Assembly (NCBI RefSeq): GCF_002591975.1
Contig: NZ_NVQE01000031.1
Location: forward strand, 1 to 64,000
Source of the DNA: Mycobacterium neglectum
Lineage (GTDB): Bacteria; Actinomycetota; Actinomycetes; Mycobacteriales; Mycobacteriaceae
Length of the DNA stretch: 64,000 nt
Direction: 5' to 3'
Under the pieces are notes generated by a model that did no database searches, had not been told where the DNA came from, and saw only the letters and a list, made by a program, of their open reading frames with translations. Of the stretch, positions 16,154 through 24,994 are shown in pieces. The position numbers and the translations under genes are program-made. The stretch's first letter is position 1. Every line of letters starts with the position of its first letter.

Positions 16154-16779
16154 GAATCGACCTCGCTGAACTCGTTGCGCCCCCGCACACCGCGATCGTC
16201 ACCCAGGAGTGCCAGGGTGCGGTCGTCGGACCGAACGCCGGACTCGCCGTCCTGGCAAAAGAAGCGCAGCGCGAGGCTCTTCCGAACATCGAACGACTGC
16301 TTCCGGCCGCCAGGGCGGCAGGGGTGAAGGTTGTCCACTGCCTCGTCCAACGCCGACCCGACGGACTCGGCGGCAACCACAACGCGAAGATCTTCGCGAT
16401 CGGTGACGGCTCGGGCCGCGAAATCGCCATCACTGCGGGCACCCCGGGCGCGGAGCTGTTGCCCGAACTGGGTCCGGCACCAACCGATCTCGTACTGCGT
16501 CGCTGGCACGGCATCGGGCCCATGGGTGGTACTGACCTCGACGCCGTCCTGCGCAACCTCGGTGTGACGACGATCGTTGCCGTCGGCGTCTCGGTGAACC
16601 TGGCCATCACCAACCTCTGCATGGACGCCGTGAACAAGGGCTACCGCGTCGTGCTGCCACGCGACGCCGTCGCCGGTATCCCCACCGACTACTCGAACAC
16701 GATCATCGACAACATGCTTTCGCTGCTCGCCACCATCACAACCACCGGCGACCTAATCGAGATGTGGAACCAGACGTGA
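16150..16779 (+). CDS. Isochorismatase-fold protein with degenerate catalytic triad
   Basis: The 209-residue protein has the cysteine-hydrolase fold: an opening strand AIVTQECQGAVVG, a central LVLRRWHGIGPMGGTDLDAVLRNL, and VAVGVSVNLAITNLCMDA. Working family members use Asp, Lys and Cys. Aligning the motifs by eye puts Glu at the Asp position (ECQ for DMQ), Arg at the Lys position and Ala at the nucleophilic Cys position (GVSVNLA for GVATNVC). It is therefore probably not a standard hydrolase and may act as a lyase, binding protein or pseudo-enzyme. The ATG at 16150 overlaps the Rieske stop (ATGA), so it is translated with it. Confidence 0.82.
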   Translation: MRIDLAELVAPPHTAIVTQECQGAVVGPNAGLAVLAKEAQREALPNIERLLPAARAAGVKVVHCLVQRRPDGLGGNHNAKIFAIGDGSGREIAITAGTPGAELLPELGPAPTDLVLRRWHGIGPMGGTDLDAVLRNLGVTTIVAVGVSVNLAITNLCMDAVNKGYRVVLPRDAVAGIPTDYSNTIIDNMLSLLATITTTGDLIEMWNQT

Positions 16780-17402
16780 CCGAAACCGACCGTCACACCC
16801 CGGCCGAGAGCACGGCCTTTCCCGAGATCAAACCCGTCGTTGCCGGACCCGAGCTGGGCCGGTTCATGACCGCCATGCGGCGCCTGCAGGACATCGTCGT
16901 GTCGACCAACCCGGACGAGTCGCTGTGGGCCGACGGCGCCGACCAGATCGAAGAACTGTGCGCTCGCCTCGAAGACCACCGCGCGCCGCAGGGTGTCGCT
17001 CCCGCCGGTCGCGGGCCTCACCTGCCGGGGCTCGGCCATCCCTTGATGCCGCCGTGGACGATGACGGACTTCGGGCCCGATGGCGTGGTCATGGAGGGCC
17101 ACTTCAGCCGCTTCCACGTCGGCGGCAACAACGCCGTGCACGGCGGCGTCATACCGCTGTTCTACGACTGGCACTTCGGGATGATCGTCTCGGCCGCGGG
17201 CCGGGCCAACAGTCGCACCGCCTACCTGCACGTCGACTACCGCAAGATCACGCCGATAGACCAACCCCTTGTCGCTCACGGTCGGATAGATTCGATTGAT
17301 GGACGGAAGGCGTTCGTCACCGCGACGATGACAGACTCTGACGGCAACGTACTCAGCGAAGCCAACGGCCTGATGATCCGCCTGCTCCCCCACCAGCCAT
17401 GA
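16776..17402 (+). CDS. PaaI-type hotdog thioesterase
   Basis: This 208-residue protein has a charged N-terminal half and a C-terminal hotdog domain with GHFSRFHVGGNNAVHGGVIPLFYDWHFG, the NxxHGG type of active-site loop used by PaaI-like acyl-CoA thioesterases, followed by the strand TAYLHVDYRKITPI. It would release free acids from CoA intermediates. The GTG at 16776 overlaps the previous stop as GTGA; an ATG at 16764 is possible but would lengthen the overlap. It is the third gene of the Rieske operon, and its stop overlaps the next reading frame. Confidence 0.85.
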   Translation: MTETDRHTPAESTAFPEIKPVVAGPELGRFMTAMRRLQDIVVSTNPDESLWADGADQIEELCARLEDHRAPQGVAPAGRGPHLPGLGHPLMPPWTMTDFGPDGVVMEGHFSRFHVGGNNAVHGGVIPLFYDWHFGMIVSAAGRANSRTAYLHVDYRKITPIDQPLVAHGRIDSIDGRKAFVTATMTDSDGNVLSEANGLMIRLLPHQP

Positions 17403-17410
17403 GAGGCACG

Positions 17411-19069
17411 ATGTCCGACACCGCAGCTCAGTTCACCGTTCCGGGCGCCGCCGCCGCAGTCGCCGCGGTGATCGGTGACCGCGACCTCATCGTCCAGGGC
17501 GACCGCCGCTACACCTACGCCCAGATCGTGGAGCGGTCCAACCGGCTGGCGGCCTACCTGCACGCACGCGGACTGGGCACCAAGACCGAGCGCTCCGAGA
17601 TTGCCGGTCACGAGGTGGGCCAGGACCTGCTTGGCATCTACGCGTACAACGGCCCGGAGTACGTCGAGTCGATGCTCGGTTCGTGGCGGGCCAGAGTCGC
17701 GCCGTTCAACGTCAACTACCGCTACGTGAAGACCGAGCTTCAGTACCTGCTGGAGGATTCCGGTGCGACGGCGCTGGTCTATCACGCGACGTTCGCGCCA
17801 CGCGTGGCCGACGTCAAGCGAGCGCTTCCGCGCCTGCGCGTCCTCATCCAGATCGCCGACGAGTCTGGCAACGACCTCGTCCACGGTGCTGTCGACTACG
17901 ACTCGATCGTCGGTTCGGGCTCGTCGCAGCCGCCGCCGGTCGAGCCGTCCCCCGACGACCTCTACGTCCTCTACACCGGCGGCACGACCGGCATGCCCAA
18001 GGGCGTGCTGTGGCGCCAGCACGACATCTTCATGACGTCGTTCGGCGGTCGCAACATGGCCACCGGCGAGCTCACCCGGTCCTATGACGAGATCGCCAAA
18101 CGCGTCCAAGAGAACCCGGGGACCAAGATCTTCACGCTTCCGCCGCTGATGCACGGCGCTGCGCAGTGGAGCGTAATGACCGCGCTCACCACCGGACAGA
18201 CGATCGTGTTCTCCGAGACACCGAGCCGATTCGACGCCGACGAGGTGGTGCGAACCGTGGAGCGGGAGAAGGTGCTTGCGGTGCAGGTGGTCGGCGACGC
18301 GATGGCGCGCCCGCTTGCCGACGCACTCGAACGCTCGTCGGCGGACCTGTCGTCGATGGCCGTGGTGGCCAACGGCGGCGCGCTGCTGACCCCCACCGCC
18401 AAACAACGGCTGATCGACGTCAAGCCCGGCCTGATCATCATGGACGGCGTCGGGTCCTCGGAGACCGGGATCCAGATGAATCACATGTCTTCTTCCGGCG
18501 CCGTGTCGACCGGCAAGTTCAACGCGGGACCGGACACCTTCGTCGCGGCCGAGGAACTCGATTCGATTCTCGAGCCCGGGCATGACGGCATCGGATGGCT
18601 GGCCCAGCGCGGCTTTGTGCCACTGGGTTACAAAGGCGATGCGGCCAAGACCGCCAAGACATTTCCGGTGATCGATGGCGTGCGGTTCTCGATTCCCGGT
18701 GACCGCGCACGCCACCTCGCCGACGGCGGAATCGAACTGCTGGGCCGCGAATCTCAGACCATCAATTCCGGCGGGGAGAAGATTTTCGTCGAGGAGGTCG
18801 AAACCGCGCTGCTATCGCACCCCGCGGTGGCCGACGTCGTGGTCTCCGGCCGCCCGAGCGAGCGGTGGGGACAGGAGGTCGTCGCGATCGTGGCCCTCCT
18901 GGAGGGCGCCGGCGCCGACGCCCAGGAACTGATCGACCACGCGTCGGGTTCCATCGCGCGATACAAGCTGCCCAAGGCGGTGGTGTTCCGGCCCGTCATC
19001 GAACGCAGCCCGGCGGGCAAGGCGGACTACCGCTGGGCGCGTGAGCAGGCGATCAGCGGGAGCGCTTGA
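17411..19069 (+). CDS. FadD-type acyl-CoA synthetase (FadD19-like)
   Basis: The 552-residue adenylating enzyme shows the P-loop TGGTTGMPKGV, the A5 motif GVGSSETG, the IPGDRA motif, INSGGEKIFVEEVE and the terminal catalytic lysine region SPAGKADYRWA. Overall layout matches the FadD17/FadD19 type of mycobacterial synthetases that activate sterol side-chain and branched acids. The start at ATG 17411 has GAGAGG 4 bp upstream; an ATG at 17399 overlapping the thioesterase stop is the alternative. It ends the Rieske operon and overlaps the convergent aldehyde dehydrogenase gene by 17 bp. A homologue with similar layout lies at 35887. Confidence 0.9.
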   Translation: MSDTAAQFTVPGAAAAVAAVIGDRDLIVQGDRRYTYAQIVERSNRLAAYLHARGLGTKTERSEIAGHEVGQDLLGIYAYNGPEYVESMLGSWRARVAPFNVNYRYVKTELQYLLEDSGATALVYHATFAPRVADVKRALPRLRVLIQIADESGNDLVHGAVDYDSIVGSGSSQPPPVEPSPDDLYVLYTGGTTGMPKGVLWRQHDIFMTSFGGRNMATGELTRSYDEIAKRVQENPGTKIFTLPPLMHGAAQWSVMTALTTGQTIVFSETPSRFDADEVVRTVEREKVLAVQVVGDAMARPLADALERSSADLSSMAVVANGGALLTPTAKQRLIDVKPGLIIMDGVGSSETGIQMNHMSSSGAVSTGKFNAGPDTFVAAEELDSILEPGHDGIGWLAQRGFVPLGYKGDAAKTAKTFPVIDGVRFSIPGDRARHLADGGIELLGRESQTINSGGEKIFVEEVETALLSHPAVADVVVSGRPSERWGQEVVAIVALLEGAGADAQELIDHASGSIARYKLPKAVVFRPVIERSPAGKADYRWAREQAISGSA

Positions 19070-20498
19070 GTCGACGACGCGTGCGGTTGCGTGCCATCCG
19101 TAACGCCAGCCGTGAGCCTGCCTGCATCGACCCGCTGAACGGCGGGGCCGCGCGCCCGGTGATGGTGAACGGCAGATCGGTGCCCACCACGGTGCGGTAG
19201 TGGCTGAAGGCATCGAATCCGGCCTTGCCATGGTAGGCGCCCGTTCCGCTGCGACCGACGCCACCGAACGGTGCGGCGGACGGAATCATCTGCGCGGCAA
19301 AGTCATTGCGGGCAACACCCCCACTGCGGGTATTGCGGACGAAATGACGGAAGTCGTCGTTGTCGGGCCCGTACCAGTACGCGACGAGCGGTGCGGGCCG
19401 CTGGTTGATGTAGTCGACGGCGTCGGCCACTTCCGAATACGGCCGCACGACCAGTACCGGACCGAAGACCTCCTCATCGGCGATGCGCATCCGTTCGTCG
19501 ACGCCACGCACGATGGTGGGCGCGATTTTGCGGGATCCGCGATGCGGCAGGGACTCACCGTACGGGGCGACGCCCTCGACGGTGGCGCCCTTGACGCGCG
19601 CATCGTCGATGAGTCCGACCACCCTGTCGAAGTTGGTCTCATTCACCGAGGAGCAGTAGTCGTCGTTGTCGACGATCGACGGGAACATCCCGCGCAACGT
19701 GGCCTTGGCGACGCTGACGAACGCGTCCACCCTGTCATCGGGCACGAAGACGTAATCCGGGCATACACAGACCTGCCCGCCGTTGATCATGCGGCCCTGG
19801 GCAATTCGCGTCGCCGCCCGCTTGAGATCGGCATCGCGCGACACCACAACCGGGTTCTTGCCGCCCAGCTCCAGCGTCACGGGCACGAGGTTCTCGGCCG
19901 CGGCGCGCTGCACGAGCGCACCTACCGACGGCGAGCCCGTGAAGAACAGGTGATCGAAGGGCAGCGCTGAGAACACCGCGGCGACGTCGGCACCGCCAGT
20001 GACCACAGCCAGTTCGGTCGGGTCGAAGTATTTCGGGACTGTCGCGGCCATCAGGTCGGCGGTTCGCGGCGTCACTTCCGACATCTTGATGATGACGCGG
20101 TTGCCTGCGGCGAACGCCGCCGTCGCGGGCAGCACCACCAGGTTGAGCGGAAAGTTCCACGGCCCGATGATGCCGACGACACCCAGGGGCGACGGCTGCA
20201 CCTCGGCCCGAAGCCCGAACAGCCGTGCGGCGCGCATGAGTTGTGTCGTCCGCATCCACTGCGGGACATGGGCTCTGGTGTGTTCGATCACCGAGATCAT
20301 GCCGAGAACTTCGGTGAACAGCGTCCCCGCCCTTGGCCGGGTGCCGAAGTCGGCCGCCATGGCGTCGACGAAGGCATCGGAGTTGTCCAGCACCAGGGCC
20401 AGTAGTCGGTCGATGCGGTTGCGCCGCACCGCCGCGTTCGGTGGCCCGTCAGCGATGAACGCCTGTCGTTGACGCTGCAGAACTGCGCCCGTGTCCAT
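19053..20498 (-). CDS. Aldehyde dehydrogenase, ALDH3/coniferyl-aldehyde type
   Basis: This 481-residue NAD(P)-dependent dehydrogenase has the signature GPWNFPLNL at 112-120, the catalytic Glu210 in TLELGGKN and the nucleophile Cys244 in GGQVCVCPDY. The C-terminus carries a basic, Arg-rich tail. ALDH3-like enzymes oxidise medium or aromatic aldehydes to acids. The ATG at 20498 is chosen over upstream in-frame codons, whose translation is low-complexity and unlike the family. Its promoter region, shared with the divergent SDR gene, contains the degenerate operator 20544-20562. It probably oxidises an aldehyde intermediate made by the oxygenases. Confidence 0.88.
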   Translation of the reverse strand: MDTGAVLQRQRQAFIADGPPNAAVRRNRIDRLLALVLDNSDAFVDAMAADFGTRPRAGTLFTEVLGMISVIEHTRAHVPQWMRTTQLMRAARLFGLRAEVQPSPLGVVGIIGPWNFPLNLVVLPATAAFAAGNRVIIKMSEVTPRTADLMAATVPKYFDPTELAVVTGGADVAAVFSALPFDHLFFTGSPSVGALVQRAAAENLVPVTLELGGKNPVVVSRDADLKRAATRIAQGRMINGGQVCVCPDYVFVPDDRVDAFVSVAKATLRGMFPSIVDNDDYCSSVNETNFDRVVGLIDDARVKGATVEGVAPYGESLPHRGSRKIAPTIVRGVDERMRIADEEVFGPVLVVRPYSEVADAVDYINQRPAPLVAYWYGPDNDDFRHFVRNTRSGGVARNDFAAQMIPSAAPFGGVGRSGTGAYHGKAGFDAFSHYRTVVGTDLPFTITGRAAPPFSGSMQAGSRLALRMARNRTRRRLKRSR

Positions 20499-20543
20499 CG
20501 CACCGCCGTTTCCGAAGTGATTGTCCGAGCCACCAGAATTGTT

Positions 20544-20562
20544 TACTGTCGAGCCTACTGTC
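20544..20562. promoter_or_regulatory. Regulon operator, site 4 (degenerate)
   Basis: TACTGTCGagcCTACTGTC has the family spacing but only 11 of 16 arm matches; it can also be seen as two direct TACTGTC copies 12 bp apart. It lies between the divergent aldehyde dehydrogenase and SDR genes. The position supports function while the sequence is weak. Confidence 0.4.
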
Positions 20563-20608
20563 GGCCATTCGATGGTACGACGGCAGAGCGCGGGGCCGGA
20601 AGGATTGG

Positions 20609-21391
20609 GTGCAGATGAGCAGAATCGTGGTCGTTGGCGCGGGATCGGGTATCGGTGCGGCCGTTGCGAAATACTTCTACGACCGCGGCGACCACGTGCT
20701 TGCGGTCGACATCCGGGAGCCGCGAACGCCGGTCTCGGAATTCCGGCACTGCGATCTTCGCGACGCCGAACGGATCGCCGCGCTGCTCGGCGACATCGGC
20801 TCCGGCTGGGACATGCTGGCCCACGTAGCGGGGATTCCGGGTACCGCACCTGCCGCCGATGTATTGAACGTCAACTACCTCGGCATGCGATTGATGACCG
20901 AGGGCATGCTGCCATTGCTGAACGAGGGCGGATCGGTCGTCACCGTGGCATCGACGGCCGCGCTTGGCTGGGATCAGCGGACCGAAATCCTTTCCGAGCT
21001 CCTCGAACTCACCGAAGGCGACGCCGTCGCGCAATGGCAGGAGCGGCAGGATCCGGGTTATCCGGTGTACAGCACGTCAAAGCAGGCGGCGATCCTGTAC
21101 ACCAAGCGGCTCGCGGGACCCGCGTGGGCGAAGTACGGAGTGCGGGTGAACGCGGTGAGCCCGGGGCCCGTCGAGACGCCGATTCTCGCCGATTTCGAGC
21201 AGACGATGGGCAAGGAAATCCTCGACATGTGCCGCGCTACCGTCGGCCGCCACGCCACCGTCGAGGACATCGTTCCGGTGATCGCGTTCCTCGGCTCGCC
21301 GGAGGCCCGCTGGATCACCGGCCAGGACATTCACGTCGATGCCGGATTCCTCAACTCGATGACCGCTGGGCCTCCTGTCCAGCTGATATAG
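20609..21391 (+). CDS. Short-chain dehydrogenase, 3-alpha-hydroxysteroid dehydrogenase-like
   Basis: This 260-residue Rossmann oxidoreductase has the cofactor motif GAGSGIG at 10-16, catalytic Ser115 region and Y154-S-T-S-K158. The long stretch between Ser and Tyr (about residues 120-150, including LLELTEGDAVAQWQERQ) resembles that of 3-alpha-HSD/carbonyl reductases. It would interconvert a secondary alcohol and ketone with NAD(P). The GTG at 20609 is 4-5 bp after AAGGA; the ATG at 20615 is the alternative. The P450 and TetR genes follow, but a perfect operator separates it from the P450, so it may be transcribed independently. Confidence 0.87.
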   Translation: MQMSRIVVVGAGSGIGAAVAKYFYDRGDHVLAVDIREPRTPVSEFRHCDLRDAERIAALLGDIGSGWDMLAHVAGIPGTAPAADVLNVNYLGMRLMTEGMLPLLNEGGSVVTVASTAALGWDQRTEILSELLELTEGDAVAQWQERQDPGYPVYSTSKQAAILYTKRLAGPAWAKYGVRVNAVSPGPVETPILADFEQTMGKEILDMCRATVGRHATVEDIVPVIAFLGSPEARWITGQDIHVDAGFLNSMTAGPPVQLI

Positions 21392-21393
21392 TC

Positions 21394-21412
21394 TACTGTA
21401 AGATTTACAGTA
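21394..21412. promoter_or_regulatory. Regulon operator, site 5 (perfect arms)
   Basis: TACTGTAAgatTTACAGTA has two perfect 8-bp arms with a 3-bp spacer. It begins 2 bp after the SDR stop and lies 43 bp upstream of the P450 GTG. The central TAAGAT could serve as a -10 box, so binding would occlude the promoter of the P450-TetR unit. Confidence 0.82.
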
Positions 21413-21455
21413 CAGTTCGCAGGACCGACCCGGACCCGGAGATGCTGGAGCAGTT

Positions 21456-22664
21456 GTGGAGAGCTCGGTGCACAACGTCACGGTCGAGGAGGCGGCTGAC
21501 CTCGTACGCGACCCCTACCCTCTGTTCGCGCGGCGGCGGCAGCAGTTCGGCGTCTTCAAGGGCAGCGTCATGGACTGGTCCACGACACCTGAATCGATGC
21601 TCCCCGAACACCTCTACGCCGCGGTCTCCTTCGATGCTGTCAACCGGGTGTTCCGTGACGGCAAGGTGTTCAACTCCCACATTTACGACAGCACCATCGG
21701 CCTGTTCATCGGCCCGACGATTCTGGCGATGGAAGGCAAGAAGCACTGGGAGCACCGCAATCTGGTGTCCGCGGCATTCAAGACGCGATCGCTCTCACGG
21801 TGGGAACCCGAAATCGTCCGCCCCGTCGTCAACGGGCTGATCGACGAGTTCATCGACGTCGGGAACGCCGACCTGGTCAAGCAATTCACGCTGGAGTTCC
21901 CCACCCGGGTGATCTCGAAGCTGTTGGGCCTACCCGAAGAAGATCTCCCGTGGTTCCGCAAGCGAGCGGTGGAGCTGATCAGTTACACCGTGAAGTGGAA
22001 GCGGGCGTTCGAGGCGTCTGCGGCGCTGAAAGACTATTTCCTGCAACAGATCGAGCAGCGCAGGAGCAAGCCCACCGAGGACATCATCGGCGACCTGGTG
22101 ACCGCAGAGATCGACGGCGAGAAACTCACCGACGAAGCGATCTACTCATTCCTGCGACTGCTGCTGCCGGCCGGGCTGGAGACCACATACCGGTCGTCGG
22201 GGAACCTGCTGTTCCTTCTGCTCACCCATCCCGAGCAGTTCCGCGCGGTGCAGGCGGATCGCGACCTCATCGGACCCGCCATCGAGGAGGGCCTGCGGTA
22301 CGAGACTCCGCTGACCACGGTGCAGCGTTACGCCACCGAGGAGACCGAACTCGAGGGTGTCACCCTTCCGCAGGGCGCAGTCATCGACGTGTGCATCGGC
22401 TCAGCCAACCGCGACGAGCAGCGTTGGGAACGCTCGGAGGAGTTCGACATTCACCGCAAACGCGTGCCGCACATATCCTTTGCCGCAGGCGAACATACCT
22501 GCATGGGGCTGCATCTGGCCCGTATGGAGACACGCGTCGCCGTGGAATGCCTGCTGGATCGCCTGACCGACATCCAGCTCGTCACCGACGACGACCCCTA
22601 CATTCACGGGCAGCCCTTCCGCTCCCCCACGGCCATTCCTGTGACCTTCGCCGCCGCCGGTTGA
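21456..22664 (+). CDS. Cytochrome P450 (second copy, different family)
   Basis: The 402-residue soluble P450 has the I-helix motif AGLETT (Glu replacing the usual Asp), a K-helix ExxR within EEGLRYE, and the haem loop FAAGEHTCMG with Cys349. It is clearly divergent from the P450 at 4105. The GTG at 21456 follows GCTGGAG with 5-bp spacing. It is separated from the downstream TetR gene by only 3 bp, so enzyme and regulator are co-transcribed from the operator-bearing promoter at 21394-21412. Redox partners are not encoded nearby. It probably hydroxylates an early pathway intermediate. Confidence 0.92.
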   Translation: MESSVHNVTVEEAADLVRDPYPLFARRRQQFGVFKGSVMDWSTTPESMLPEHLYAAVSFDAVNRVFRDGKVFNSHIYDSTIGLFIGPTILAMEGKKHWEHRNLVSAAFKTRSLSRWEPEIVRPVVNGLIDEFIDVGNADLVKQFTLEFPTRVISKLLGLPEEDLPWFRKRAVELISYTVKWKRAFEASAALKDYFLQQIEQRRSKPTEDIIGDLVTAEIDGEKLTDEAIYSFLRLLLPAGLETTYRSSGNLLFLLLTHPEQFRAVQADRDLIGPAIEEGLRYETPLTTVQRYATEETELEGVTLPQGAVIDVCIGSANRDEQRWERSEEFDIHRKRVPHISFAAGEHTCMGLHLARMETRVAVECLLDRLTDIQLVTDDDPYIHGQPFRSPTAIPVTFAAAG

Positions 22665-22667
22665 GCT

Positions 22668-23309
22668 GTGGGCGCCAACGCGAAGTCCGGCACCCGCAAG
22701 CGTCGGGACCGGGGTTCGATCAGTGCCGACGAAATCATCAAGGGCGCCTTCGACGTCGCCGCACAGGTGTCGATCGACAATCTGAGTATGCCGGTCCTGG
22801 CCAAGCACCTGGATGTCGGAGTCACCAGCATCTACTGGTACTTCCGGCGCAAGGACGAACTGCTCGACGCCATGACCGATCTCGCACTTGACCGGTTCGA
22901 GTTCACTGTGCCGACCATCGACGCGTCCAATTGGCGGGAGTCGCTTCGCGATCACGCGCACACGATGCGCGCGCACTTCCGGGAGAATCCGATCCTGTGC
23001 GATCTCGTTCTCATCCGCAGTCAGTTCGGCGGCAGGGCGGTGCGCGGAGCTTTGCAGAAGATCGAGCAGCCAGTCGCGGCGCTGATCGAGGCGGGGCTGG
23101 AAGCTCACCAGGCCGTCGCCGTGTACGGGGCGATCTCGGTGCACACCCGCGGGTCGGCGGTGCTGGAGCGCATCCAGGACAGGACCGAGACGTTTCCCGC
23201 CCCCAGCTCAAACGGTAAGCGCCTCATCGGCTTCGCCGACGACATCGACTACGACTACATCCTCGAAAGCATCCTCGACCACGCACAAACCCTCATCGAC
23301 GCCTCGTAA
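22668..23309 (+). CDS. TetR-family regulator A, candidate regulator of the locus
   Basis: The 213-residue protein has an N-terminal helix-turn-helix with NLSMPVLAKHLDVGVTSIYW and the adjoining YFRRKDELL, then a helical ligand domain. The recognition helix VGVTSIYWYFR is identical to that of the paralogue at 42483, and both proteins continue with NPILCDL in the ligand domain. The GTG at 22668 lies 3 bp after the P450 stop. As it is the second gene behind the perfect operator 21394-21412, it likely autoregulates and is a prime candidate to bind the repeated TACTGTAA-N3-TTACAGTA sites, releasing them when a CoA or acid intermediate binds (inference). Confidence 0.88.
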   Translation: MGANAKSGTRKRRDRGSISADEIIKGAFDVAAQVSIDNLSMPVLAKHLDVGVTSIYWYFRRKDELLDAMTDLALDRFEFTVPTIDASNWRESLRDHAHTMRAHFRENPILCDLVLIRSQFGGRAVRGALQKIEQPVAALIEAGLEAHQAVAVYGAISVHTRGSAVLERIQDRTETFPAPSSNGKRLIGFADDIDYDYILESILDHAQTLIDAS

Positions 23310-23315
23310 TCAGGC

Positions 23316-23364
23316 GATTTGGGTGCGCGTACGATCGCCCAGCGAATGTTTGCGCACCCGAATC
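23316..23364. terminator. Imperfect inverted repeat between convergent genes, related to 7969-8017
   Basis: GATTTGGGTGCGCGTAC (23316-23332) pairs with GTTTGCGCACCCGAATC (23348-23364) with few mismatches. Its loop GATCGCCCAGCGAAT is nearly that of the 7969 element. It lies between the TetR stop and the convergent aldehyde dehydrogenase stop, which it overlaps, so it is probably a bidirectional terminator from a dispersed repeat family. Confidence 0.7.
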
Positions 23365-24913
23365 ACTTCTGCCGGGGCATCCGGCATCCGATGGTTTTTG
23401 TCTCGAGGTACTGCTGAAATCCCTCGATTCCGCACTGCCGCCCCACGCCACTGTTCTTGTAGCCGCCGAACGGGGCGTCGGCGCCGTAGAACATCCCGCC
23501 GTTGACCCCGAAAGATCCGGTACGGATGCGGCGAGCGATGTTCATGCCGCGCTCCATCGATCGCGAGATGACCGCGCCTGCGAGGCCGTAGGCACTGTCG
23601 TTGGCGATGCGCACGGCGTGGTCGTCGTCGTCGAACGGCAGCACGATGAGCACCGGGCCGAAGACCTCTTCCTGTGCGATCGCTGCGCTGTTGTCGACCC
23701 CGACGATCACCGTGGGTTGCACGTAATGCCCGCCCGCAAGGTGCGCCGGCAGACCTTCGACCGCGCCTCCCCCTGTGGTGATCTCGGCGCCGTCGGCTCG
23801 TGCCCGATCCACTGCCGTGAGTACCCGGTCCTTCTGTGCGGCGCTGATCACCGGTCCGACAAGGGTTTCCGGCAGAACCGGATCGCCGACCGGCACGCCC
23901 TGGTATGCGGCGGTGACGGTGGCGACAGCCTCGTCGTAGCGCGACCGGTGTACGAGCATGCGGGTGGTGGCCGCACACGCCTGGCCGGCATGCACGCACA
24001 CGCCGATCGCGGCGCCCAGGATCGCGGCGGGGTTGGCGTCGTCGAGCACAATGGCCACCGACTTGCCCCCGAGTTCCAGGAACATCCGCTTCATCGTGTC
24101 GGCGCCCTCACGCATCAGCAGTTTGCCGACCGCGGTGGATCCGGTGAACGAAATCATGTCGACCCGCGGGTCGGTGCCCAGGATCGAAGCGACATCGTTC
24201 GACGGGGTCGTGACGACATTCAGCACACCCGCCGGAATATCGGTGTGCTCGGCGACGAGCCTGCCCAGCCGCGTCGCATTCCACGGTGTGTTCGGATCGG
24301 GTTTCAGCAGAACCGTATTGCCCGCGGCCAGCGCAGGTCCGAGCTTGTTGAGGATGACCTCGATCGGGAAGTTCGACGGGGTGATCGCTGCGACGACGCC
24401 GACCGGTTCCTTGACGACAGTGCGGACGTTGCGCTCGCCGAACAATCCGCCGCCGTCGAGCGTGCGTTCCCATTCGAAGTCGTCGATCAAGCCCGCCGGG
24501 TAGCGAAGCGATTCGGCCAGCGGCCAATCCAGCTGTGCGGACTGCGTTGTCATCGCTGGACACCCGACCTCGGCGATCAGTTCCTCACGCAGGTCTTTCT
24601 TCTCGGCCTCGATCGCCGACTGCAATTGCGCCAGGCACCGCTTGCGCAACTCGCCGTTGTTCGGCCAGTCGGTCTCGTCGAAGGCCCGACGGGCACCCGC
24701 GATGGCACGATTCATGTCGTCAGGGCCGGCGGCGGCGGTGGCGCCGAGCAGCAGGCCGGTTGCCGGACTGACGTTGTCGAAGGTGGCGCCGGAGGCCGCG
24801 TCGACCAGATGACCGTCGATCAGCATGCGGGATTCGGCGCGCGCCGCCGCCCGGGTACCGACATCGACGCTGGTTTCTATCCGCTCTTCTGGATCTTTGA
24901 TGGAGCTCACCAT
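23363..24913 (-). CDS. Aldehyde dehydrogenase family protein
   Basis: This 516-residue NAD(P)-dependent dehydrogenase has TPSNFPIEVILNK at 178-190, the SFTGST motif at about 255-260, the general base Glu280 in LELGGKS and the nucleophile Cys313 in HAGQACAAT. The C-terminal GGYKNSGVGR motif is present. Compared with the ALDH at 19053 it is longer and belongs to a different subgroup, so the two probably act on different aldehydes or semialdehydes. The ATG at 24913 lies 35 bp from operator 24949-24967, which it shares with the divergent CoA-transferase gene. The stop codon is inside the hairpin at 23316-23364. Confidence 0.9.
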   Translation of the reverse strand: MVSSIKDPEERIETSVDVGTRAAARAESRMLIDGHLVDAASGATFDNVSPATGLLLGATAAAGPDDMNRAIAGARRAFDETDWPNNGELRKRCLAQLQSAIEAEKKDLREELIAEVGCPAMTTQSAQLDWPLAESLRYPAGLIDDFEWERTLDGGGLFGERNVRTVVKEPVGVVAAITPSNFPIEVILNKLGPALAAGNTVLLKPDPNTPWNATRLGRLVAEHTDIPAGVLNVVTTPSNDVASILGTDPRVDMISFTGSTAVGKLLMREGADTMKRMFLELGGKSVAIVLDDANPAAILGAAIGVCVHAGQACAATTRMLVHRSRYDEAVATVTAAYQGVPVGDPVLPETLVGPVISAAQKDRVLTAVDRARADGAEITTGGGAVEGLPAHLAGGHYVQPTVIVGVDNSAAIAQEEVFGPVLIVLPFDDDDHAVRIANDSAYGLAGAVISRSMERGMNIARRIRTGSFGVNGGMFYGADAPFGGYKNSGVGRQCGIEGFQQYLETKTIGCRMPRQK

Positions 24914-24948
24914 CTACCTCGTACAATCAGAAACAATGCCGGACGCTC

Positions 24949-24967
24949 AACTGTAACTATTACAGTA
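24949..24967. promoter_or_regulatory. Regulon operator, site 6
   Basis: AACTGTAActaTTACAGTA matches the consensus at 15 of 16 arm positions. It sits between the divergent aldehyde dehydrogenase (ATG 24913) and CoA transferase (TTG 24995) genes, 27 bp from the latter start, so one site can regulate both directions. Confidence 0.8.
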
Positions 24968-24994
24968 GGCGAATACAACAACGGAGAAGTCGAG

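Noticed and set aside
17276-18715. 479-codon minus-strand frame across the acyl-CoA synthetase
   Set aside because: Antisense to a synthetase with complete catalytic motifs; the translation shows no family signature.
23618-24994. Upstream in-frame extension of the CoA transferase (866-codon frame)
   Set aside because: It is antisense to the aldehyde dehydrogenase; the real start is TTG 24995 after GGAGAAG, where family homology begins.
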